64,000 bases of DNA from Nocardia vinacea (lineage in GTDB: Bacteria > Actinomycetota > Actinomycetes > Mycobacteriales > Mycobacteriaceae). The notes under the pieces are model-generated. The model was not told where the DNA came from and did not search any database. It saw nothing but the letters and a program-made list of their open reading frames with translations. The number at the start of each line of letters is the position of its first letter. Within the stretch, counting starts at the first letter, position 1. Shown in pieces: positions 8,545 through 15,152 of this stretch. The DNA is taken from positions 2,046,001 to 2,110,000 of the forward strand of contig NZ_CP109149.1 in NCBI RefSeq assembly GCF_035920345.1, in the 5' to 3' direction. Position numbers and translations under genes: made by a program.

Positions 8545-9734
8545 GATGTCGCCCTCGTCCAACTGCCGGCGTAGACGCCGTCATCGGAGGCCACGCCGCC
8601 CTCACCGAGCTGCAAGGGCCGGAAGGTGTCGACCATGACGGCGAGTTCGTCGAAGAACTCCTTGCCGAGGCTGCGCTCGACCGCACCGGGCTGCGGTCCG
8701 TGCGCGTGCCCGCCCGGGTGCAGTGATATCGATCCCTGCCCGATTCCGGTGCCCTTGCGCGCCTCGTAGTCGCCGCCGCAGTAGAACATCACCTCATCGG
8801 AGTCGACATTGGAGTGGTAGTAGGGCACCGGTACCGACAGCGGGTGGTAGTCAACCTTGCGCGGCACGAAGTTGCAGATGACGAAGTTGTTTCCCTCGAA
8901 CACCTGGTGCACCGGCGGGGGCTGGTGCACGCGGCCGGTGATCGGCTCGAAGTCGGAGATATTGAAGGTGTACGGGTAAAGGCAACCGTCCCAGCCGACA
9001 ACGTCGAACGGGTGGTGCGGAACCAGATATCGCGTACCCGCGATCCCATTGGGTCCCCGGTGTTTGACAAGGACTTCGACGTCGGTCTCCTCCGACAGGA
9101 GCGGCCCGGCGGGGCCGTGCAGATCTCGTTCGCAGTACGGAGCGTGTTCGAGCAGTTGACCGAAGCGCGACAGATATTGCTTGGGCGGAGCGATATGACC
9201 GTTCGCCTCGATTACGTAGGAGCGCAAGGGTTTTCCGGGTTCCGGCAGCCACCGATGCGTGGTCGCCCGGGGCAGGATCACGTAGTCGCCCTTCCGCACT
9301 GGCATCGCCCCGAACGCCGTCTCCACTATGCCGGTGCCCGATTCGATGTACACGCACTCGTCGCCGATGGCGTTGCGGTACAACGGCGATACCTGCCCGG
9401 CGACGACGTAGGAGATGCGGACGTCGTCATTGCCCAGCACCAACCGACGACCGGTGACCACGTCGACCGAGTTCCACTCGGCACCCGGAAACAACGCAGG
9501 CAACAGTAGATGCCGCGGTACGAGTGGGTGATTGGGAGTCAACGAGAGGTCACCAGGTTCCCAGACGGTCGCTTCCCGGATCGCCGAGGGGATGCGCCGG
9601 TGGTACAGCAGCGACGAGTCGCTGGAGAAGCCCTCCTCTCCCATCAACTCCTCGTAGTACAGCGCACCATTGGCGGTGCGGAACTGGGTGTGTCGTTTGG
9701 GCGGAATCTGCCCCACCTGGCGGTAGTACGCCAT
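8541..9734 (-). CDS. hmgA: Homogentisate 1,2-dioxygenase
   Basis: The 397-aa protein is a cupin-type iron dioxygenase that opens homogentisate to maleylacetoacetate. Hallmarks are the N-terminal RHTQFR-like region, the central NFVICNFVPRKVDYHP, and the Fe(II) ligands in YYHSNVDSDEVMFY (His, Glu) and SLHPGGHAHGPQPG (His). It is shorter than the roughly 440-aa Pseudomonas and human enzymes, as is usual in actinobacteria. GAGGAGTTT lies just upstream of the ATG. A TAGTCAA-N4-TTGACTA palindrome lies 18 bases before the start codon, in the 47-bp gap after the monooxygenase gene. The hmgA, 277-aa and fahA genes therefore have their own regulated promoter. Confidence 0.95.
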   Translation of the reverse strand: MAYYRQVGQIPPKRHTQFRTANGALYYEELMGEEGFSSDSSLLYHRRIPSAIREATVWEPGDLSLTPNHPLVPRHLLLPALFPGAEWNSVDVVTGRRLVLGNDDVRISYVVAGQVSPLYRNAIGDECVYIESGTGIVETAFGAMPVRKGDYVILPRATTHRWLPEPGKPLRSYVIEANGHIAPPKQYLSRFGQLLEHAPYCERDLHGPAGPLLSEETDVEVLVKHRGPNGIAGTRYLVPHHPFDVVGWDGCLYPYTFNISDFEPITGRVHQPPPVHQVFEGNNFVICNFVPRKVDYHPLSVPVPYYHSNVDSDEVMFYCGGDYEARKGTGIGQGSISLHPGGHAHGPQPGAVERSLGKEFFDELAVMVDTFRPLQLGEGGVASDDGVYAGSWTRATS

Positions 9735-9752
9735 GTCGAAACTCCTCGATTT

Positions 9753-9770
9753 TAGTCAAATTATTGACTA
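9753..9770. promoter_or_regulatory. MarR-type operator upstream of hmgA
   Basis: TAGTCAA and TTGACTA are perfect inverted arms around ATTA. The same motif, with one mismatch, lies in the MarR/MBL divergent promoter at 12380-12397. This suggests that the MarR encoded at 12488 binds both sites. Confidence 0.7.
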
Positions 9771-9781
9771 TTTTGGCGGCT

Positions 9782-11395
9782 TCAGGCCACCACGGTGATC
9801 TCGGCCGTCGAACCATCGGCCCGCCGAATCGCCCCCGCCAGTTCCTCGACACTCGGGTCGAGCAGTGCCGCGGCAATGTACGCGTCGGGCCGCAACAGCC
9901 AGACTTCGCCGGGTTCGGATCGCAATGCGGCAGTGAGTGTCCCGTCACCATCGATGGCCGCGATCTCCAGCACCCGAATCGGTGCGGGGGTGGCGGCCGT
10001 CGCGCACCGCGCCAGGGTCTGCACATCCACATCCGGTCCAGCCAATAGCAGCAACCCGTCGCGAGCGAGTTCCCGCAGCCGCCCACGCCCGCCGTCGGGC
10101 AGTGCGACCGGCGCGTCGGGCACGATAATGCCCGGAGCGGGCGGCGGCACCGTGCCACGCGGCGGCCGACCGCGGAAGGGCCGGCCTGGATCCGGGGTGG
10201 TCAGCGGCGAAGCGACGTACCAGAACGGTTCGGACAGCCGACCTGAATCGACCGCCGCGCAGGCCGTCGAATCCATCGCCGCGCGTTCGAGGGTGTCGCG
10301 ACGTACCCGACGCCGGCGATCATCACGCGGCACCAGAAAGTTCATGGTGTCGGTAGTGACCTCGATGTTCTCCAGTGCCGCCGCATGCCTTTCGACGTGG
10401 TAGCTCTCCAGCAGTTCCGCCGGTGCCCAGCCGTTGAGTACGAAAGCCAGTTTCCACGCGGCGTTCTCGGCATCGGCGACACCGGAGTTGAGCCCGCGCG
10501 CACCGAACGGCGACACAAGGTGAGCGCAGTCGCCGGCCAGCAGCACTCGACCCACCCGCATGCGGTCAACGACACGAGAGTGGAAGCGGTACACCGATTT
10601 CCATACGACCTCGTAGTCCGCGTCGCCGATGATCCGGCGAATTCGCGCGTTCAACGCGCCACTGGCTTGCTCAGCGTCGATGTCGTAGTCGCCGGGCACC
10701 TGCCAGTCGACACGGAACGTCGAGTCGGGGCAGGGATGAATGAGTACCTGCCGCCCCGGGTTCCATTCCGGGTCGAAGTAGAAGCGGCGTTCGGTGGCCC
10801 AGTCCGGCAGATCGACCCGGATATCGCAGATCAGGAATCGGTCCTCGAAAGATTCACCACCGAAGGAGACGCCGAGCCCGGCGCGAATATCGTCGCTGCG
10901 CGGACCGGCGCAGGCGACGGTGTATGCCGCTTCGACGGTCGCGTCGCCGGTCGCGGTCGAGCAGCGGAGGCGGACGCCGGTCTCGTCCTGCTCTATCTCG
11001 GTGACGGTATGACCCCAACGCACCTTGATCAGATCGGACGCCGCGATGGCTTCGTCAAGGATCTGCTCGGTACGGGTCTGCGAAATATTGACGAACGCGG
11101 GGAAAGCCGACTTGCCGGAATCCGGCAGGTCATAGGAGAACAGTTCGCGATCATGGTAGAAGGTCCGGGCTGTGGTCCAGGTGACGCCCTCTTCCGCGAT
11201 TCGGCGTCCGGCGCCGATGGATTCCCACACATCGAGCACGTCGCGCTGCTGGCAGATCGCCTTGGAGCCGATCTCGTCGCGCTGCGGCCGGGCGTCCAGC
11301 ACGATCACGGGGATGCCCCAGCGGGCCAGCAGCAGGGCGGCCGTCTGACCTACCGGCCCATTGCCGATGACGGCGACCGTCTTATCGGTTGTCAC
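9782..11395 (-). CDS. FAD-dependent aromatic monooxygenase (MhpA/PheA-like)
   Basis: The 537-aa protein is a class A flavoprotein hydroxylase. It has the N-terminal Rossmann motif VAVIGNGPVGQTAALLLARW, the NAD(P)H/FAD motif near TVACAGPRSDDIRAGLG, and the flavin-binding motif LLAGDCAHLVSPFGARGLN (Cys in place of the usual Ala). A C-terminal thioredoxin-like domain runs from about residue 400. Such enzymes hydroxylate phenolic acids. Because hmgA follows directly, a 6-hydroxylase converting 3-hydroxyphenylacetate to homogentisate is the most economical guess. A 3-(3-hydroxyphenyl)propionate-type hydroxylase is the main alternative. The GTG start at 11395 lies 10 bases after the MBL gene. Confidence 0.85.
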   Translation of the reverse strand: MTTDKTVAVIGNGPVGQTAALLLARWGIPVIVLDARPQRDEIGSKAICQQRDVLDVWESIGAGRRIAEEGVTWTTARTFYHDRELFSYDLPDSGKSAFPAFVNISQTRTEQILDEAIAASDLIKVRWGHTVTEIEQDETGVRLRCSTATGDATVEAAYTVACAGPRSDDIRAGLGVSFGGESFEDRFLICDIRVDLPDWATERRFYFDPEWNPGRQVLIHPCPDSTFRVDWQVPGDYDIDAEQASGALNARIRRIIGDADYEVVWKSVYRFHSRVVDRMRVGRVLLAGDCAHLVSPFGARGLNSGVADAENAAWKLAFVLNGWAPAELLESYHVERHAAALENIEVTTDTMNFLVPRDDRRRRVRRDTLERAAMDSTACAAVDSGRLSEPFWYVASPLTTPDPGRPFRGRPPRGTVPPPAPGIIVPDAPVALPDGGRGRLRELARDGLLLLAGPDVDVQTLARCATAATPAPIRVLEIAAIDGDGTLTAALRSEPGEVWLLRPDAYIAAALLDPSVEELAGAIRRADGSTAEITVVA

Positions 11396-11405
11396 GTCGA
11401 ATTCC

Positions 11406-12368
11406 TCAGTTCTGCAGCTGGTTCCAGACTTCACGGTCACGTTCGGCGGTCCAGATGACCGGCCGTTCGATGCCGGACAGCTCGTCCCACACGCGGGAGA
11501 CGTCGAACGGCAGGCAGTGTTCGAAAATCGGCCAATGCCCATAACGGTCGAACAGTGCGGCGTGGGTGGCTTCGAACGCCTCCTTCATGGTGCCGCCACG
11601 CTGGTGCACCGTGCCCACCTCGGTCAGCATGACGTGCAGGAAGTGCCGGGTCTGCTCGATCGCGGCATCGCACGCTTCACGTCCCCGCGCGGTCGCGCCG
11701 CGGCCACCGATGAGCTGCTCCGCGCCCAGTGCTTTGACGGCGTCGAGGGTGTCGGTGGCCCATTCACGGTGGAAGGCGTCGCCGGTGTACAGCGCAGCTT
11801 CGGCCTCGACCAGGTCACCGGCGAACAGGATCTTGTGCTGGGGCAGCCAGGCCACGATGTCGCCCTCGGTGTGCCCGCGGCCCAGGAACTTCAGCTGTAG
11901 TTCGCCGCGGTCGCCGCCGAGGTCGATGGTGACCGATTCGGAGAAGGTCTGGGTGGGCCAGGCCAGTCCGGGAATGGTGTCGGGCTCCTTGAAAAGCCGC
12001 GGCATGCGTCCGTATTCGGAATCCCAATCCTGTTGTCCGCGTTCGGCGATGAGCTTGCGTGTGTTGTCATGCGCAATGACCACTTGCGCGTCGTAGGCGC
12101 TGGCGCCGAGCGTTCGCACCGCGTGATAGTGCGACAGGATCAGATATTTGACCGGCTTGTCGGTGTGCTCACGCAGCTTGGCCAGCCAATGGCGCGCCGC
12201 GACCGGCGTGGCCAGAGCCTCGAAGCAGACGACGAAATCCTCCCCCTCGATCGCGCCGATATTGGGGTCACCCTCGGCGGTCAGCGCGTACACACCGTCG
12301 GCGAGCACCTCGAGCGTCTGCACCTTCTCGCCGAGATCCGCCGACGAGGCGAAAGCCTTCGTGGTCAT
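11406..12368 (-). CDS. MBL-fold hydrolase-like protein with an altered metal site
   Basis: The 320-aa protein has the metallo-beta-lactamase fold. The usual HxHxDH motif reads HYHAVR, so the Asp and the last His are replaced. The GHTEGD His and the AGDL Asp are kept, but the last His ligand position appears as GGRGATARG. It therefore probably binds one metal or has a different chemistry. I believe the HYHAVR variant recurs in homologues but cannot check this. The ATG at 12368 follows a TAGTCAA/TTGATTA palindrome. The gene is first in the minus-strand run MBL, monooxygenase, hmgA, 277-aa, fahA and is divergent from marR. A ring-opening ester or lactone hydrolase role is possible. Confidence 0.8.
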   Translation of the reverse strand: MTTKAFASSADLGEKVQTLEVLADGVYALTAEGDPNIGAIEGEDFVVCFEALATPVAARHWLAKLREHTDKPVKYLILSHYHAVRTLGASAYDAQVVIAHDNTRKLIAERGQQDWDSEYGRMPRLFKEPDTIPGLAWPTQTFSESVTIDLGGDRGELQLKFLGRGHTEGDIVAWLPQHKILFAGDLVEAEAALYTGDAFHREWATDTLDAVKALGAEQLIGGRGATARGREACDAAIEQTRHFLHVMLTEVGTVHQRGGTMKEAFEATHAALFDRYGHWPIFEHCLPFDVSRVWDELSGIERPVIWTAERDREVWNQLQN

Positions 12369-12379
12369 CAGCCCTCCAT

Positions 12380-12397
12380 TAGTCAATGGTTTGATTA
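12380..12397. promoter_or_regulatory. MarR-type operator in the MBL/MarR divergent promoter
   Basis: TAGTCAA-TGGT-TTGATTA is a near-perfect inverted repeat (6 of 7 arm positions). It matches the hmgA-upstream palindrome at 9753-9770. It starts 12 bases before the MBL start codon. Confidence 0.65.
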
Positions 12398-12487
12398 ATT
12401 TGAGTCGAGTGTAGCCCGAACCACACCGATGGCAAGACCTGCTCCCCGTCACACCGCGCACCAGGCAGACGTCATTACCCTGTGCTC

Positions 12488-13027
12488 ATGACCACCGCTC
12501 CGGAATCCCCCAGCGACCTCGACTACCTGACCTTCGTCGACTACGCGGTGGACAAGGCCAATCGGGAACTCCCCCAGGTCGACCCGACGGCGATGCGGAT
12601 GGTGCTGACGCTGCACCGGGTGACCAGCGCGCTGGTCTACGACCTGGAATCCTCGGTGCACCGGCCGCGCGGCTGGAGCTGGCCCGGCTTCCGCATCCTC
12701 TTCGTGCTGTGGCTGGCCGGTCCCACCGAGGCCAAGCGCGTGGCCGAACTTTCCGGCAACAGCCGGGCCACGGTGTCGGCACTGGTCAACACCCTGGAAC
12801 GCGATGGCCTGGTGACCCGGGAAAAGGCCGAGCACGATCGGCGGGCGGTGCAGATCACACTGACCGATCGCGGCCTCGACGCCATCACCGACGCCTTCCG
12901 TGAGCACAATCGGCGCGAAAGCGCCTGGGCCGGAACCCTGACCAAACCGGAGCAGACGATCTTCATCGGCCTATTGGAGAAGCTCATGCACGGCATGACC
13001 GAGGTGGCCGAGAAGCGCCGCAGCTGA
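12488..13027 (+). CDS. MarR-family regulator of the homogentisate block
   Basis: The protein is about 179 aa. It has the winged-helix MarR core at about residues 60-125, with the recognition helix SGNSRATVSALVNTLERDGLV and the wing EKAEHDRRAVQITLTDRG. An in-frame GTG six bases upstream (12482) is an alternative start. It is divergent from the MBL/monooxygenase operon across a 119-bp gap containing a TAGTCAA-type palindrome, and a second copy precedes hmgA. MarR proteins normally repress and are released by phenolic ligands, so control of this aromatic block by homogentisate or a precursor is likely but inferred. Confidence 0.85.
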   Translation: MTTAPESPSDLDYLTFVDYAVDKANRELPQVDPTAMRMVLTLHRVTSALVYDLESSVHRPRGWSWPGFRILFVLWLAGPTEAKRVAELSGNSRATVSALVNTLERDGLVTREKAEHDRRAVQITLTDRGLDAITDAFREHNRRESAWAGTLTKPEQTIFIGLLEKLMHGMTEVAEKRRS

Positions 13028-13079
13028 ATCGGAGCCACCCTGAATGGTCGGCCGGCTTGCCAGTGCGGATTGCGCGCGA

Positions 13080-13739
13080 CTATTTCCGCCGCCGCACCAG
13101 CGCGACTCGGGCCTCATTCATCTGTTCCTCGGTCAGCGCCGGTGTGGTCAGCGGCAGTTCGGGTTCGGTCGCAGTCCGTATTCCGTTGAGCAGGAAGATC
13201 AGATATCGCCGCCAGTTGTCCGGATCGACCGGGCCGGTCCACGCCGCGATGGCGTGGACCATCCCGATGACGGCGAGGACGTCGGCCAACTCCACCTCTG
13301 GCCGTACCGATCCGGCCGCTTTGCCTCGCCGCAGCAGTGCCTCCACGGCCGGTAGCAGCCTCTCCCGATGCTCCTCGAAAAGGATTGCGCCGTCCTGCAA
13401 TTCGGTCATAACCGTGGCGAAACCGCGGTTCCCCGCCACCATTTCACAGGTCAGTTCCACGAATCGCGTCAATCCGTACCACGGATTCGGATCGAGGACC
13501 GCCGCCTCGGCCGTATCGACGATCTCGTCGAGCTGCGCCACGAACAGTTCGATGACCAACGCACGCTTGTTCGGGTAGCGCCGGTAGACCGTTCCCACCC
13601 CGATATCCGCCGCGGCGGCGATGTCGTCGAGAGTGACCTCGAGACCACGTTCGGCGAGCAACTGCGCGGCGGCGTCCAGAATTCTTCGATGATTTCGTAC
13701 GGCGTCGGCCCGCATGGCCGAGAGCCTACTCGCCGCCAT
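13080..13739 (-). CDS. TetR-family regulator
   Basis: The 219-aa protein has an N-terminal TetR HTH at about residues 15-62 (LDDIAAAADIGVGTVYRRYPNKRALV) and a helical C-terminal domain. A second ATG at 13715 is equally possible as the start. It converges with the MarR gene and has no obvious divergent partner, because the next 600 bp upstream hold no intact gene. The target is unknown. Confidence 0.8.
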   Translation of the reverse strand: MAASRLSAMRADAVRNHRRILDAAAQLLAERGLEVTLDDIAAAADIGVGTVYRRYPNKRALVIELFVAQLDEIVDTAEAAVLDPNPWYGLTRFVELTCEMVAGNRGFATVMTELQDGAILFEEHRERLLPAVEALLRRGKAAGSVRPEVELADVLAVIGMVHAIAAWTGPVDPDNWRRYLIFLLNGIRTATEPELPLTTPALTEEQMNEARVALVRRRK

Positions 13740-13961
13740 CTACAATATGTCCGACTCCACCGGTGAGGGGTGCCTCCGGCACGAAGCCCTGCCCGACGGC
13801 CCGCAGCGACCGGACCAGAACCGTCACACCACAGCTATCCGCCGATGAACAGCAGTTTTCGATGTTGCAGGAGGTTGGCGTACTGGTCGATACCCCCTCC
13901 GGACACCAGTGCTAACCCCACAGGGGGTCGCATCAACGATTGCGAGTTGTTGTTGGTGTTG

Positions 13962-14335
13962 GTGCGCAGCGTCGAAAGCCCTTGTGGCGGAAGCGACTGA
14001 GCGGTCCGTAGCGGGAGCGAAGCCTGCCGTGTCGTTAGATATTGAGGGAGAGCCGAGCCGGGCGGTTCACGGTGAAGGCCATGGAAGCGGTGGAGAGCCT
14101 GGAGGCGCAGCCGTGAAGGACTCCTCCGCTGCATGAGAGCGCGGAACGTTCAGAAGGTGGCGGCGGGAACTGGGGGAGGCTCTCCCGGGCCGAAACGCAC
14201 TGCGAATTGTGCGTGGAAAGGCTGATGAACGCGTACTTCGCGGTCACCGGAACCTCTTCGCGAAGAAGGCCGCCGGTCGAGTCCCCTCGGGGAACCGCCC
14301 CCTGGGGTGCTGGAAGCACTTGGGCGGACGCCGAT
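13962..14335 (+). ncRNA. Possible 5' half of a group II intron ribozyme (remnant)
   Basis: This stretch has no convincing protein. Its texture resembles domain I of bacterial group II introns. It opens with GTGCG, fitting the GUGYG 5' consensus. It has many short purine-rich helices and the phrase GGAGGCTCTCCCGGGCCGAAA, which I associate from memory with actinobacterial introns. No intron-encoded reverse transcriptase follows, and the region stops at the 3' end of the GntR gene. Bases 13740-13961 upstream hold nothing I can identify. The call rests on pattern memory and needs a covariance-model test. Confidence 0.35.
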
Positions 14336-14341
14336 TTCGAC

Positions 14342-15019
14342 TCATCGCCCGTTATGTCCAGACCCGCTGAGTTGTCGCCACGTCCGTACCAGTTGGCTGA
14401 ACTCCTTGACCTGAACGAGCACGTGGTCGCGGGCGGCGTTCTCGGCGTTCTCGGCGTCGCCTGCGGCGATGGCGTCCGCGATCTCACGATGCTCGGCCAA
14501 GGAACGTCGCATGCGATCCGGCACCCGCAGCTGCAACCGCCGGTACGGCTGCAGGGCTCGTTTGAGCGAATAGGCCTGCTGCCGTAGATACTCGTTGCCG
14601 CAGGAGTCGTAGACGATGCCGTGGAATGCGGCATTGGCGTAGTAGTAGCTGTCGGCGTCGCCGGTCGTCGCATGGTCCTCGCATTCCCGCAAGGTGCGTT
14701 CGAGCTCGTCCAGCGACTCTTTCTCGATGCGGCCGGCGGACAGCCGTGCGGCCATACCCTCGAGTTCGGCCATGACTTCGAAGCGTTCGGCCAGCTCGGA
14801 GATGCTCAGCTCGGTGACGTACGTGCCCTGCTTGGGGCGGATTTGTACCAGTCCGGAGCGTTCCAGGGCTTGGAGAGCTTCACGGACCGGTGTGCGGGAG
14901 CAACCGAACTCCCGCTCGAGCCGTGCCGGGTCCAGGCGTTCACCGGGCCGATAGTGCCCGTCGACGACGGCGTTCTCGAGCGCATCTCGTACGCGCTGGG
15001 ATTCGGGGACTTGAGCCAT
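14342..15019 (-). CDS. matR: GntR/FadR-family regulator, likely MatR of the malonate module
   Basis: The 225-aa protein has an N-terminal GntR winged helix (EREFGCSRTPVREALQALER, about residues 30-50) and a C-terminal all-helical FCD domain. Candidate metal-binding His residues lie in ECEDHATT and NAAFHGIVYDSC. The ATG at 15019 is preceded by a perfect GGAGGTGCAC site, which excludes longer starts. It is divergent from the malonyl-CoA decarboxylase/synthetase gene. This is the same pairing as MatR with matABC in Rhizobium, where MatR represses and malonate or methylmalonate releases it. An inverted repeat lies between the two genes. Confidence 0.8.
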   Translation of the reverse strand: MAQVPESQRVRDALENAVVDGHYRPGERLDPARLEREFGCSRTPVREALQALERSGLVQIRPKQGTYVTELSISELAERFEVMAELEGMAARLSAGRIEKESLDELERTLRECEDHATTGDADSYYYANAAFHGIVYDSCGNEYLRQQAYSLKRALQPYRRLQLRVPDRMRRSLAEHREIADAIAAGDAENAENAARDHVLVQVKEFSQLVRTWRQLSGSGHNGR

Positions 15020-15090
15020 GTGCACCTCCGAGTGCAGATTATCCGACGATCCAGGGGTGGCGCGCGTCACTTATATACTCTATCGTCCCT

Positions 15091-15124
15091 GTTATATACA
15101 TCATGGCCTCTGATGCATATAAAC
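15091..15124. promoter_or_regulatory. Probable MatR operator
   Basis: GTTATATACATCA (15091-15103) is mirrored after a 7-bp spacer by TGATGCATATAAAC (15111-15124), with one mismatch and one extra base. It starts 72 bp upstream of matR and ends 28 bp upstream of the matA-matB start. An extra TTATATA half-site lies at 15071. Confidence 0.6.
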
Positions 15125-15152
15125 ATGTGGAGGCGTGGGGAAGGAGCCCGAG

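Noticed and set aside
14260..14300. tRNA-like T-arm (GGTCGAGTCCC)
   Set aside because: No acceptor stem or anticodon arm can be built around it.
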